Source: Pustulibacterium marinum
Lineage (GTDB): Bacteria > Bacteroidota > Bacteroidia > Flavobacteriales > Flavobacteriaceae
Assembly (NCBI RefSeq): GCF_900116665.1
Contig: NZ_FPBK01000001.1
Coordinates: 186,001 to 250,000, forward strand
Reading direction: 5' to 3'
Length of the DNA stretch: 64,000 bases
In this document: positions 41,649 to 50,718 of the stretch, piece by piece
Position numbering within the stretch: the stretch's first letter is position 1
Layout of the letters: each line of letters opens with the position of its first letter
Notes under the pieces: model-generated
Database searches by the model: none
What the model was told of the DNA's origin: nothing
What the model saw: the letters and a program-made list of their open reading frames with translations, nothing else
Translations under genes and position numbers: made by a program

Positions 41649-42304
41649 GTTTTAATCATTTCTAATGCTTCTGAAACTTTTGTTTGAAGCGTAGTATAAT
41701 CTTTATGTGTAATAATGTCTTTGGTGATCAATTGCGATCCCATTCCTACACAGGTAACACCGGCACTAAACCAGGTTTCAATGCTTTCTTTGGTTGGAGA
41801 AACACCGCCTGTAGGCATAATTTTGGTCCAAGGACATGGACCTTTAATGGCTTTTACAAAATCGGCTCCATAGGTTCCACCGGGGAACAGTTTTACTACT
41901 TCACAACCTAACGCTTCTGCGGTAGCAATTTCGGTAAGGGTAGCACAACCCGGAGACCACAATACTTTTCTACGGTTACAAACAATTGCAATGTCTTCTC
42001 TAAAAACAGGCGTTACAATAAAGCTGGCGCCCATTTGCATATATAAAGAAGCTGCTGCGGCATCGGTTACAGAACCTACGCCTAGCATTAAATCGGGACA
42101 TTCTGTAGCGCAGAATTTAGCTAGTTGAGCAAAAACTTCATGAGCAAAAGCTCCTCTGGCAGTAGACTCGAATAAACGTGCACCACCATCATAACAAGCT
42201 TTTACTACGTTTTGCATCACATCGATATCTGAATGATAAAACAAGGGAACCAATCCGGTTGCTTCCATTTGTAATGCTACTTCAATTCTTGAAAATGTTT
42301 TCAT
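41630..42304 (-). CDS. eda: KDPG / 4-hydroxy-2-oxoglutarate aldolase
   Basis: A 224-residue TIM-barrel aldolase that splits 2-keto-3-deoxy-6-phosphogluconate into pyruvate and glyceraldehyde 3-phosphate. The Schiff-base lysine is in E-V-V-K-L-F-P-G, the catalytic Glu in F-E-S-T-A-R-G, and the phosphate site in M-P-T-G-G-V. It follows kdgK by 4 bases and ends the five-gene kduI-to-eda operon. Confidence 0.93.
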   Translation of the reverse strand: MKTFSRIEVALQMEATGLVPLFYHSDIDVMQNVVKACYDGGARLFESTARGAFAHEVFAQLAKFCATECPDLMLGVGSVTDAAAASLYMQMGASFIVTPVFREDIAIVCNRRKVLWSPGCATLTEIATAEALGCEVVKLFPGGTYGADFVKAIKGPCPWTKIMPTGGVSPTKESIETWFSAGVTCVGMGSQLITKDIITHKDYTTLQTKVSEALEMIKTHRLAQ

Positions 42305-42308
42305 TTTA

Positions 42309-43319
42309 TTATCGTTGAACGCGGCCGGATAAATCTCCGCCCATTAAATTTTCTACTTCTTTTTTCGAAACCAAATTGGCATCACCATAAATCGTGTGTT
42401 TTAAACAAGAGGCAGCGACTGCAAATTCCAGCGCATTTTTGTCGTCATAGGTATTTAATCCGTAGATCAAAGCACCCATAAAACTATCGCCGGCTCCAAT
42501 TCTGTCTACAATATTGGTAATATCATAGGTGGTAGATTCGTGCATTTCTTTGCCGTCATACAAAACAGCCGACCATGTATTGTGCGATGCACTGATATCA
42601 CCACGGTTGGTGATGGCTACTTTTTGAATGCTTCCGAATTGTTTTACCAACAAATCACACAGGGATTGCATTTTTTCTTTTTCGGTAGTTCCTTCCGGAA
42701 CGATGTTGAAATATTGTTCTGAAGCATATTCTCCTGCTAAAACCACATGACATTTGCTTACCATAGGCGTCATAATTTCGCTAGGCGATTTCCCATAGTT
42801 CCATAAATTGGCTCTGTAGTTGAAGTCTGTAGAAACGGTTAATCCCATTTCGTTGGCAACATCAATAGCTTCCATACAAACATCGGCAGCATCTTGCGAA
42901 ACGCCAGGCGTAATGCCAGACCAGTGAAACCAATTGGCATCTTTGAAAACTTCTTTCCAATCAATCATTCCTTTTTTAATGGTTGAAAAGGAAGAAAAAG
43001 CTCTGTCGTACACAATTTTGCTTCCTCTTAAGGCAGCTCCTTTTTCAAGGAAATACAATCCTAAACGATCACCACCCATTGGAATAAAATTAGTGCCAAC
43101 ACTATGTTTTTTCATTTCCATAATGGCACTTTCTCCCAAATCGTTTTCGGGTAATCGAGTGATGAATTCTACCGGAAGTCCAAATTTGGCAATGCTGGTG
43201 AGCACATTCAATTCGCTTCCGCCAAAATCGGCATTGAAATTATTTACTTGTGAAAATTTGAGACAATCTTTGGTAGAAAGTCTTAATAATAGTTCGCCTA
43301 ATCCAACAATTTTCTTCAT
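42309..43319 (-). CDS. kdgK: 2-keto-3-deoxygluconate kinase
   Basis: A 336-residue PfkB-family sugar kinase. The family signature D-R-I-G-A-G-D-S-F-M-G holds the catalytic Asp, and G-L-G-E-L-L-L-R-L begins the protein. Context between uxaC and eda identifies the substrate as KDG, phosphorylated to KDPG. Confidence 0.92.
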   Translation of the reverse strand: MKKIVGLGELLLRLSTKDCLKFSQVNNFNADFGGSELNVLTSIAKFGLPVEFITRLPENDLGESAIMEMKKHSVGTNFIPMGGDRLGLYFLEKGAALRGSKIVYDRAFSSFSTIKKGMIDWKEVFKDANWFHWSGITPGVSQDAADVCMEAIDVANEMGLTVSTDFNYRANLWNYGKSPSEIMTPMVSKCHVVLAGEYASEQYFNIVPEGTTEKEKMQSLCDLLVKQFGSIQKVAITNRGDISASHNTWSAVLYDGKEMHESTTYDITNIVDRIGAGDSFMGALIYGLNTYDDKNALEFAVAASCLKHTIYGDANLVSKKEVENLMGGDLSGRVQR

Positions 43320-43329
43320 GTGTTGCTGC

Positions 43330-44766
43330 TTAAGAGATTACTGCTTCTTTTTTGGCTGTTACCGGAAAATTGAAATAGTCTTTTGCATTGTTATAGGAGA
43401 TGTCCTGAACAATTTTTCCAATCCAATCCATATCTGTTGGTAATTCACCTTTTTGCATTTCTTCACCAAACAAGTTACAAATAACTCTTCTAAAATACTC
43501 ATGGCGTGGGAACGATAAGAAACTTCTGGAATCTGTTAGCATTCCAATAAAACAGCTAATCAATCCCATGTTTGACAAAGCATTTACTTGTTTGATGATT
43601 CCGTCTTTTTGATCTAAAAACCACCAACCTGAACCAAATTGTACTTTTCCTTTGACACTTCCGTCATTGAAATTACCAATCATGGTAGCTAAGACTTCAT
43701 TGTCGGCCGGATTCAAATTGTACAAAATTGTTTTGGTAAGCTTGTCTTTCGTATCCAGCGTATCTAAGAATTTAGATAGATTTTCTGCTTGAGGATAATC
43801 GCCAATAGAATCCCAACCGGTATCTGGGCCTAATTGCGATAACATACGTTTGTTGTTGTTACGCAAAGCACCTAAGTGGAATTGTTGCACCCAACCAAAC
43901 TCGTGATAGGTTTCGGCTAAGAACAATAAAATAGCAGTTTGGAATTTATGTGATTCTGAAGTTTCTAAAGTTTTGCCGTCTAATCTTTTGGTAAAAATGG
44001 CAGCTACTTCAGCTTCTGTAAAGTTTTCAAACGGAATGTAATTCAAACCATGGTCTGATAATTTACAACCGTTTTTATGGAAATATTCAATACGTTTTCT
44101 AAGAACGTTTTTAAGATCGTCAAAAGTTGAAATTTCAACATCGGCAGCCTCACCTAATTGCTTCAGATAATCTGTGTAAGTTTCTGCGTCAATCAGAATA
44201 GATTTATCAGGTCTAAACGAAGTGCTCATGTATAATGAAGCATCTTGATTAGCGGCAAATTGTTGGTGATATTGTAACGTATCTGTAGGATCTTCGGTAG
44301 TACAAACCGTTTCTACATTCATTTGCGACAATAAGCCCAAACAACTGTTTTCTGGTTGATTTAATTGTGCCGAAGCATTTTCAAAAATAGCATCTGCTGA
44401 ATTTTCATTCAATAAATCGGTAATTCCAAAATAGCGCGCTAATTCTAAATGCGTCCAGTGAAACAACGGATTTCTCACTGTGTACGGAACTGTTTTTGCC
44501 CAGTTTTGAAATTTTTCTTGATCGCTGGCATTTCCGGTAATGAATTTTTCGTTTACACCAAGTGTACGCATGGCTCTCCACTTATAATGATCGCCATAGA
44601 TCCAAACTTTGGAGATGTTCTCAAATTGAGTGTTGTTCGCAATGTCGTTAGGTGTTAAATGACAGTGATAATCTATAATAGGCATTTTGCTAGCATAGTT
44701 GTGGTATAGCTCTTCGGCATATTTGTTTTGCAGCAAAAAATTATCGTGTATAAATGGTTTGCTCAT
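43330..44766 (-). CDS. uxaC: Glucuronate/galacturonate isomerase
   Basis: A 478-residue amidohydrolase-fold isomerase that converts D-galacturonate to D-tagaturonate (and glucuronate to fructuronate). The metal motif D-Y-H-C-H-L is near residue 33, and G-S-G-W-W-F-L-D and T-D-S-R-S-F are conserved near the C-terminus. First step of the saturated uronate branch. Confidence 0.94.
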   Translation of the reverse strand: MSKPFIHDNFLLQNKYAEELYHNYASKMPIIDYHCHLTPNDIANNTQFENISKVWIYGDHYKWRAMRTLGVNEKFITGNASDQEKFQNWAKTVPYTVRNPLFHWTHLELARYFGITDLLNENSADAIFENASAQLNQPENSCLGLLSQMNVETVCTTEDPTDTLQYHQQFAANQDASLYMSTSFRPDKSILIDAETYTDYLKQLGEAADVEISTFDDLKNVLRKRIEYFHKNGCKLSDHGLNYIPFENFTEAEVAAIFTKRLDGKTLETSESHKFQTAILLFLAETYHEFGWVQQFHLGALRNNNKRMLSQLGPDTGWDSIGDYPQAENLSKFLDTLDTKDKLTKTILYNLNPADNEVLATMIGNFNDGSVKGKVQFGSGWWFLDQKDGIIKQVNALSNMGLISCFIGMLTDSRSFLSFPRHEYFRRVICNLFGEEMQKGELPTDMDWIGKIVQDISYNNAKDYFNFPVTAKKEAVIS

Positions 44767-44772
44767 GGCTTT

Positions 44773-45558
44773 TTAATTTTCGTTACTTGGTTTACCGATA
44801 GTGGCTAAAATTCCACCATCTACATATATAATTTGCCCGTTTACAAAGTCACTTGCTTTAGAGGCAAGAAAAACGGCTGTTCCTTGTAAATCTTCAGGAT
44901 CTCCCCAACGACCGGCAGGAGTTCTGCCTACAATAAAGTCGTTAAACGGATGCCCATTATGGCGAATAGGAGCGGTTTGCGAAGTTGCAAAATAACCCGG
45001 TCCAATACCATTTACTTGGATATTGTGTTTAGCCCATTCGGTAGCTAAATTTCTGGTTAGCATTTTTAATCCGCCTTTGGCAGCAGCATAGGCCGAAACC
45101 GTGTTTCTACCCAATTCGCTCATCATAGAACAAATGTTGATGATTTTACCTTCTTTGCGTTCAATCATTTTACGACCTACTAATTGCGCCATAATGAAAG
45201 CTCCGGTAATGTCTACATCTAACACTCTTCTGAATTCTGATATTTCCATATCTTCTGCCGGAACTCTTTTGATGATTCCTGCGTTGTTCACCAAAATATC
45301 AATAGCACCAATAGTGGATTCTATTTCGGCTACTTTTTCTGCAGCCAATTTTTCGTCGGTCACATCAAAAATAAAACCTGAAGCTTTGTAGCCTTTGCTT
45401 TTATAATGAGCTAACGCATCTTCTAGTTTGGAAGGCGTTGTACTGGTGATAATCAATTCGGCACCGGCATTTGCCAAACCTTCGGCCATGGCCATTCCAA
45501 GCCCGTGCGTTCCTCCGGTGATTAATGCTTTTTTATTTTCTAGACTGAATAAATTCAT
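44773..45558 (-). CDS. kduD: KduD, 2-dehydro-3-deoxy-D-gluconate 5-dehydrogenase
   Basis: A 261-residue short-chain dehydrogenase: T-G-G-T-H-G-L-G cofactor loop, N-N-A-G, Ser in N-I-C-S-M, and Y-A-A-A-K catalytic Tyr/Lys. KduD reduces the KduI product to KDG. Placed directly after kduI, 12 bases apart, which distinguishes it from generic SDRs. Confidence 0.92.
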   Translation of the reverse strand: MNLFSLENKKALITGGTHGLGMAMAEGLANAGAELIITSTTPSKLEDALAHYKSKGYKASGFIFDVTDEKLAAEKVAEIESTIGAIDILVNNAGIIKRVPAEDMEISEFRRVLDVDITGAFIMAQLVGRKMIERKEGKIINICSMMSELGRNTVSAYAAAKGGLKMLTRNLATEWAKHNIQVNGIGPGYFATSQTAPIRHNGHPFNDFIVGRTPAGRWGDPEDLQGTAVFLASKASDFVNGQIIYVDGGILATIGKPSNEN

Positions 45559-45570
45559 AATAATATGAGA

Positions 45571-46407
45571 TTAAAGAAGTTCATCTGGAGCACAGAAATC
45601 CATATCTCCATAGTCTAAATTTTCACCGGCCATTCCCCAGATAAAGGCATAGTTAGAAGTACCGCAACCTGAGTGAATAGACCACTCCGGAGACAATACT
45701 GCCTGATGGCTTTTCATAAAAATGTGTCTGGTATTGTCTGGTTGTCCCATAAAGTGAGAAATGGTTTGTCCTTCTTCCAAATCAAAATAGAAATAGGCTT
45801 CCATTCTTCTGCTGTGTGTATGAGCTGGCATGGTATTCCAAACATTGCCTGGAAGTAACTCGGTTAATCCCATTTGTAATTGACAAGTTTCCACAATGCT
45901 GTTTACCAATAATTTATTTAAGATTCTTTTGTTAGCATATTTTTCTTCACCAAGTTGAATTACTTCCGCATCTTCTTTACCCACTTTTTTGTTAGGATAT
46001 TTATGATGCGCAGGAGCAGAGTTGATGTAGAATAAAGGTTGTTCGCCGTCTACAGCTTCAAAAATTACTTCTTTAGATTCTTTCCCAACATACAAAGCTT
46101 CTTTTTTAGAAAGCTCATATACTTCACCGTCAACGGTAACTTTTCCTTTTCCACCAACGTTGATAACGCCTAATTCACGTCTGTCTAAAAAGTTTTCAGA
46201 TTTTAAATATGGAATCGTTTCTAGTTTTAAAGCTTTGGAAACTGGCATAGCACCTCCAACGATATAGCGATCGTACATAGAATAGGTAAGGTTGATATCG
46301 TCTTCTGAAAAGATTTTTTCAATAAGAAAATGTTCTCTCAATTCTTCTGTGCTGTACATTTCTGCATCTTGAGGATGTGATGCATATCTAAATTCGTGAT
46401 TTATCAT
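45571..46407 (-). CDS. kduI: KduI, 5-dehydro-4-deoxy-D-glucuronate isomerase
   Basis: A 278-residue double-cupin enzyme that isomerises DKI, the linear form of unsaturated galacturonate. The metal-binding H-T-H-S-R-R-M-E-A-Y-F-Y and S-I-H-S-G motifs are intact. It is the first gene of the catabolic operon; its leader carries a perfect operator abutting a perfect -7 box. Confidence 0.94.
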   Translation of the reverse strand: MINHEFRYASHPQDAEMYSTEELREHFLIEKIFSEDDINLTYSMYDRYIVGGAMPVSKALKLETIPYLKSENFLDRRELGVINVGGKGKVTVDGEVYELSKKEALYVGKESKEVIFEAVDGEQPLFYINSAPAHHKYPNKKVGKEDAEVIQLGEEKYANKRILNKLLVNSIVETCQLQMGLTELLPGNVWNTMPAHTHSRRMEAYFYFDLEEGQTISHFMGQPDNTRHIFMKSHQAVLSPEWSIHSGCGTSNYAFIWGMAGENLDYGDMDFCAPDELL

Positions 46408-46421
46408 GATGTAATTTTTAA

Positions 46422-46443
46422 TGTAATCGATTACACAAATATA
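46422..46443 (-). promoter_or_regulatory. Promoter and operator of the kduI operon
   Basis: On the minus strand a consensus -7 box TATATTTG (46436-46443) is followed at once by the perfect palindrome TGTAATCGATTACA (46422-46435), 14 bases before the kduI ATG. A LacI-type repressor here would block transcription start. The arrangement matches that at 35529-35550. Confidence 0.75.
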
Positions 46444-46744
46444 AAATGTTTTTTCGGAAATCCTAGAGAATATTGCTATAATGAAAAAAAAGAAACTTTA
46501 TTTTTATGATATTCTATGTTTTATCTGTTTAAAATAAACAAATTAGAATGCAATAAAACCAAAATCATCATGAAACCGTATATCTAACTTTAGGAGCTTA
46601 TTTTTGAAAAAATAAAAATTTAAATTGAAAGTATTTTTGTATATCGTCGTGTTTTTGTGTAGTTGAAAGATTTTTTTAATTATTTAATATGGAATTTTTT
46701 TGAGGTATTATTTATTCTATAAATTTGTTTTAGTTATTAGTATT
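46444..46744. other. Intergenic region upstream of the PID-CTERM-like gene
   Basis: AT-rich divergent intergenic DNA. TATTTTTG at 46632-46639 could be a -7 box for the small gene at 46745. I see no ORF or repeat in the rest. Confidence 0.4.
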
Positions 46745-46966
46745 ATGAAAAGAAGTTTTACTATTATTATTTTTCTAGCTTTCGCATTGGTAAATGTATC
46801 AATGTTGTTTGCTCAAAACCCACCACCTCCGGGTCTTGGTGATGGAGATGGTGGAGGAGGAGCTCCGCCACCACCGGGTTTACCTGTAGATGGTTACCTG
46901 TTGCCAGTCGCTCTATTGGCTGTCGTTTATGGTGTATACAAATTGAATAAGCGCTCAGTTGCTTAG
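46745..46966 (+). CDS. Small PID-CTERM-like exported protein
   Basis: A 73-residue protein. The ATG at 46745 is preferred to the upstream in-frame start at 46700 because it yields a standard signal peptide, MKRSFTIIIFLAFALVN onward, cleaved near S-M-L-F-A-Q. Then comes a Pro/Gly-rich linker (P-P-P-P-G-L, G-G-G-G), a P-V-D-G motif, a short hydrophobic helix and a basic end (L-N-K-R). This matches the PID-CTERM sorting-domain layout of Bacteroidota, with PVD in place of PID. Such proteins probably sit in the envelope; their function is unknown. It is convergent with ribE, overlapping it by 4 bases. Confidence 0.75.
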   Translation: MKRSFTIIIFLAFALVNVSMLFAQNPPPPGLGDGDGGGGAPPPPGLPVDGYLLPVALLAVVYGVYKLNKRSVA

Positions 46967-47556
46967 ACATATTTGTATTCATTTAATTTAGCTATATATT
47001 TCCCCAAAACATCGAATTCTAAATTTACAATAGAGCCTTCTTGAAAGGTCTTAAATATGGTATGCTCATAAGTATATGGTATTATGGCTACTGTAAATTC
47101 ATTCTTTTTAGCGTTTATTACCGTTAAGCTAGTTCCACTTACGGTTATAGATCCTTTTTCGATGGTTATATTTTTTAAAGAAGGATCATAATTGAAAGTG
47201 AAAAATGTACTTCCATCAGCTTCTTCAATTTTAGTACAAGTTGCCGTTTGGTCTACATGACCTTGAACAATATGACCATCTAAACGATCTCCAAGTTTCA
47301 TAGCTCTTTCAAGATTTACTAGATCCCCTTTTTTTAATAATCCCAAGTTGGTTTTGTCTAAAGTTTCTTTGATGGCTGTTACTGTGTAATTGTCACCATT
47401 AATAGCAACAACTGTAAGACAAACGCCATTATGAGCAACGCTTTGATCTATTTTTAATTCTGAAGAAATGCTAGATTGCATGGTAATATGTAGGTTACTT
47501 TGCTCTTTTTCAGTAGAAACCACAATTCCTAATTCTTCTACAATTCCCGTGAACAT
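46963..47556 (-). CDS. ribE: Riboflavin synthase, alpha chain
   Basis: A 197-residue enzyme with two lumazine-binding repeats. It begins M-F-T-G-I-V-E-E-L-G, and each repeat has a V-x-N/H-G-V-C-L-T or V-S-G-T-S-L-T strand. It dismutates two lumazines to riboflavin. A minus-strand -7 box TACCTTTG lies at 47615-47622. No FMN riboswitch was seen in the short leader. Confidence 0.95.
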   Translation of the reverse strand: MFTGIVEELGIVVSTEKEQSNLHITMQSSISSELKIDQSVAHNGVCLTVVAINGDNYTVTAIKETLDKTNLGLLKKGDLVNLERAMKLGDRLDGHIVQGHVDQTATCTKIEEADGSTFFTFNYDPSLKNITIEKGSITVSGTSLTVINAKKNEFTVAIIPYTYEHTIFKTFQEGSIVNLEFDVLGKYIAKLNEYKYV

Positions 47557-47671
47557 GTTATAATATATTTAGTTAATTTTGTATACTGTAAATCGTACAA
47601 TCATTTTACGTAAACAAAGGTAATAAATACTGTAAGTGGTTTTGATTTACAGGATGAAAAAGAAATAATTT

Positions 47672-48709
47672 ATGAGCGATAAAATTATAAGAGTAGGAAT
47701 TTCAATTGGGGATTTAAATGGAATAGGAATAGAAGTAATTCTTAAGACATTTGAAGATGCTCGTATGATGGAGTTTTGTACGCCTGTTATTTTCGGTGCG
47801 ACAAAAACTTTTTCCTACCAAAAGAAAATATTTAAATTAAATACCAATTTTGTAGGGGTTTCATCCGCTGCAGAAGCTGTAGATGGTAAACTGAATATTG
47901 TTAATCTTATTAAAGATGTTCCAAATGTTGAATTTGGAAAAGAAACGAAAGCTGGCGGAACTGTGGCTTTGCAATCTTTACAAGCAGCAACAGAAGCTTT
48001 GAAAAAAGGAGAGGTAGATGTTTTAGTAACTGCACCTATAAATAAGTACAACATTCAAACCGAAGAATTTAAGTTCCCAGGACATACAGATTATTTGGCT
48101 ACTCAATTGGAAGGAGATAGTTTAATGTTTATGGTTTCTGATGGATTGCGTATCGGTTTGTTAACAGATCATGTAGCTGTAAAAGATATTGCAGAGCATA
48201 TTACTCCAGAATTAATCGAAAGAAAAATAGAAACCATTCATGAGTCATTACGAAAAGACTTTTCTATTCAAAAACCAAAAATTGCAATGCTAGGAATCAA
48301 TCCGCATAGTGGTGATAATGGTGTAATAGGTAAAGAAGATGATGATGTGATGAAACCAACTATTCAAAAAATATTTGAAAGTGGTAAAATGGTTTTTGGT
48401 CCATACGCGGCAGATAGTTTCTTTGGTTCAGATAGTTACAAGCAGTTTGATGCAGTTGTTGCAGCCTATCATGATCAAGGATTAATTCCATTTAAAACAC
48501 TATCTTTCGGAAAAGGAGTAAATTACACAGCAGGTCTTAGTAAAGTAAGAACATCACCAGATCATGGAACAGCCTATGGTATTGCTGGGAAGGGAGAAGC
48601 AGATCCTTCTTCATTTATAGAAGCATTATTTGCTGCAATTAAGATTTACAAAAACAGAGAAGAATATAAAACCCTAAGTGCAAATCCGTTAAAAAAATCA
48701 AACGGATAA
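47672..48709 (+). CDS. pdxA: 4-hydroxythreonine-4-phosphate dehydrogenase
   Basis: A 345-residue enzyme of the DXP-dependent vitamin B6 pathway, oxidising 4-phosphohydroxy-L-threonine. Conserved pieces are G-D-L-N-G-I-G, V-T-A-P-I-N-K, F-P-G-H-T-D metal ligand and Y-H-D-Q-G-L-I-P-F-K near the C-terminus. Divergent from ribE. Confidence 0.95.
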   Translation: MSDKIIRVGISIGDLNGIGIEVILKTFEDARMMEFCTPVIFGATKTFSYQKKIFKLNTNFVGVSSAAEAVDGKLNIVNLIKDVPNVEFGKETKAGGTVALQSLQAATEALKKGEVDVLVTAPINKYNIQTEEFKFPGHTDYLATQLEGDSLMFMVSDGLRIGLLTDHVAVKDIAEHITPELIERKIETIHESLRKDFSIQKPKIAMLGINPHSGDNGVIGKEDDDVMKPTIQKIFESGKMVFGPYAADSFFGSDSYKQFDAVVAAYHDQGLIPFKTLSFGKGVNYTAGLSKVRTSPDHGTAYGIAGKGEADPSSFIEALFAAIKIYKNREEYKTLSANPLKKSNG

Positions 48710-48759
48710 AATATAAACAAAAAAATGTTGATAAGATTATCATCATAAATAAAAATTTA

Positions 48760-48767
48760 TATCTTTG
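48760..48767 (+). promoter_or_regulatory. -7 box for DUF177-rpmF
   Basis: TATCTTTG followed by CAC is a textbook Bacteroidota -7 element, 22 bases before the DUF177 start. A TTG at 48728 is a possible -33 element but the spacing is long. Confidence 0.55.
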
Positions 48768-48789
48768 CACGCTCTAAACTGATGTTGAG

Positions 48790-49329
48790 ATGGATAAGTT
48801 TAAGGAATACACTATTCCTTTTGTAGGTTTAAAAGAAGGAAAACACCAGTTTCAGTATCAAATTGATAATGAGTTCTTTGAATTGTTCGATTTTACTGAG
48901 TTTAATAGTGCAGCGGTCAACGTGGACATTACTTTAAATAAAAAAAGTACCATGTTAGAGTTGCAATTTAAATCAAAAGGGACCGTGAATGTAGACTGTG
49001 ATTTGTCTAGCGAACCATTTGATTTGCCTATTAAAGGCGAAATTATGCTCGTAGTAAAATTTGGGGAAGAATTTAATGATGAAAACGAAGAGTTGTTAAT
49101 CATTCCTCATGGAGAACATCAAATTAATGTAGCACAATATATGTATGAAATGATTGTGTTATCGGTACCCGCAAAACGAGTACATCCCGGGATTAAAGAC
49201 GGGACATTATCATCTGATATATTGAAAAAGCTGGAGGAACTTCAGCCAAAAGAGAAAGACAAGAAAAACAATGATGAGGATATAGATCCTCGATGGAATA
49301 CTTTAAAGAAATTATTAACGGATAAATAA
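48790..49329 (+). CDS. DUF177 (YceD-family) protein
   Basis: A 179-residue cytoplasmic protein of the YceD/DUF177 family, typically encoded before rpmF and linked to 23S rRNA maturation or ribosome assembly. The conserved core is the V-D-C-D-L-S strand and the acidic C-terminal D-P-R-W-N-T-L-K-K-L motif. Nine bases separate it from rpmF. Confidence 0.9.
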   Translation: MDKFKEYTIPFVGLKEGKHQFQYQIDNEFFELFDFTEFNSAAVNVDITLNKKSTMLELQFKSKGTVNVDCDLSSEPFDLPIKGEIMLVVKFGEEFNDENEELLIIPHGEHQINVAQYMYEMIVLSVPAKRVHPGIKDGTLSSDILKKLEELQPKEKDKKNNDEDIDPRWNTLKKLLTDK

Positions 49330-49338
49330 GATTGAACG

Positions 49339-49536
49339 ATGGCACATCCTAAAAGAAAGATATCTAAAACCAGAAGAGACAAGAGAAGAACGCACTACAA
49401 AGCGTCTGCTCCTCAAGTTGCAGTAGATCCTACTACAGGAGAAGCTCACTTATATCACAGAGCTCACTGGCATGAAGGAAAACTTTACTACAAAGGCCAA
49501 GTGTTAATTGATAACACAGAAGCAGAAGTAGCTTAA
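49339..49536 (+). CDS. rpmF: 50S ribosomal protein L32
   Basis: A 65-residue basic protein beginning [17 protein letters not shown], the L32 pattern. This variant lacks the zinc-binding cysteines and has histidines, as in other Flavobacteriia. Followed by a terminator. Confidence 0.97.
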   Translation: MAHPKRKISKTRRDKRRTHYKASAPQVAVDPTTGEAHLYHRAHWHEGKLYYKGQVLIDNTEAEVA

Positions 49537-49557
49537 GTTAAAAGAAGGTATATATAG

Positions 49558-49585
49558 AACTCTCACAAACGTGAGAGTTTTTTTT
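49558..49585 (+). terminator. Terminator after rpmF
   Basis: CTCTCAC pairs with GTGAGAG around AAAC, preceded by AA and followed by eight T residues. Confidence 0.85.
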
Positions 49586-49655
49586 GTCATACCCTTAAAA
49601 TTGCAAAAACTGACCATTTTAAGACCATAATTCATGGATTTTTAGTAATTTCATT

Positions 49656-49663
49656 TAATTTTG
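49656..49663 (+). promoter_or_regulatory. -7 box for fabH
   Basis: TAATTTTG followed by CAC, 42 bases before the fabH start. Confidence 0.5.
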
Positions 49664-49705
49664 CACCCGTTTTGCATCATTTTTTGAAACAAAAGAAATT
49701 AACGT

Positions 49706-50701
49706 ATGAGTAATATAACAGCAGCCATTACCGCTGTAGGAGCTTACGTTCCGGAATACAGGTTAACCAATGAAATATTGGAAACCATGGTAGAAACCAA
49801 TGATGAATGGATAACTACCAGAACCGGAATTAAAGAAAGAAGAATTTTAAAGGATGATACAAAAGGAACTTCTTTCATGGCTATCAAAGCCGCAGAAGAC
49901 CTTATTGCAAAAAGAGGAATAACTCCAGAAGAAATAGATCTTATTATTGTAGCTACTGCTACTCCAGATATGCCTGTCGCTGCAACAGCTGCTTATGTTG
50001 CTTCAGAAATAGGTGCAAAAAATGCTTTTGCTTACGATCTTCAAGCGGCATGTTCAAGTTTTCTATACGGAATGTCCACTGCTGCCAGTTATATAGAATC
50101 GGGTAGATACAAAAAAGTATTATTAATTGGTGCAGATAAAATGTCATCAATTTTAGATTATACAGACCGTGCTACATGTATCATTTTTGGTGATGGTGCA
50201 GGAGCAGTCCTTTTTGAACCAAATTCTGAAAATTTAGGATTTGTAGATGAATATTTAAGAAGTGACGGAATCGGAAGAGAATTTCTAAAGATAGAAGCAG
50301 GTGGTTCTTTATTACCGCCTTCAGAAGAAACCGTAAAAAATAAGAAGCACTATGTTTTCCAAGATGGAAGAACAGTCTTCAAATTTGCAGTTTCTAATAT
50401 GGCCGATGTTGCCGCCCAAATTATGACTAGAAATGAGCTTACCAAAGAAGATGTAACTTGGTTAGTTCCACATCAAGCCAACAAAAGAATCATTGATGCC
50501 ACTGCGCATAGAATGGGGCTAGATGATGAAAAAGTAATGATGAACATTCATAAATACGGAAATACAACCTCTGCAACATTGCCATTGTTATTAAATGATT
50601 ATGAAAAGCAACTAAAAAAAGGTGACAACCTAGTTTTTGCTGCTTTTGGTGGAGGATTTACTTGGGGGTCTATTTATTTAAAATGGGCTTATAATTCATA
50701 A
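49706..50701 (+). CDS. fabH: Beta-ketoacyl-ACP synthase III
   Basis: A 331-residue condensing enzyme that starts fatty-acid synthesis from acetyl-CoA and malonyl-ACP. The Cys-His-Asn triad is visible: A-A-C-S-S-F, V-P-H-Q-A-N and Y-G-N-T-T-S. It leads fabH-accB-accC, the usual rpmF-fabH-acc order of the phylum. Confidence 0.95.
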   Translation: MSNITAAITAVGAYVPEYRLTNEILETMVETNDEWITTRTGIKERRILKDDTKGTSFMAIKAAEDLIAKRGITPEEIDLIIVATATPDMPVAATAAYVASEIGAKNAFAYDLQAACSSFLYGMSTAASYIESGRYKKVLLIGADKMSSILDYTDRATCIIFGDGAGAVLFEPNSENLGFVDEYLRSDGIGREFLKIEAGGSLLPPSEETVKNKKHYVFQDGRTVFKFAVSNMADVAAQIMTRNELTKEDVTWLVPHQANKRIIDATAHRMGLDDEKVMMNIHKYGNTTSATLPLLLNDYEKQLKKGDNLVFAAFGGGFTWGSIYLKWAYNS

Positions 50702-50718
50702 ACAAAAAAATCAAAATC

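Noticed and set aside
47557-47622. Possible FMN riboswitch in front of ribE.
   Set aside because: The leader is only about 50 bases after the -7 box and has none of the conserved FMN-aptamer segments.
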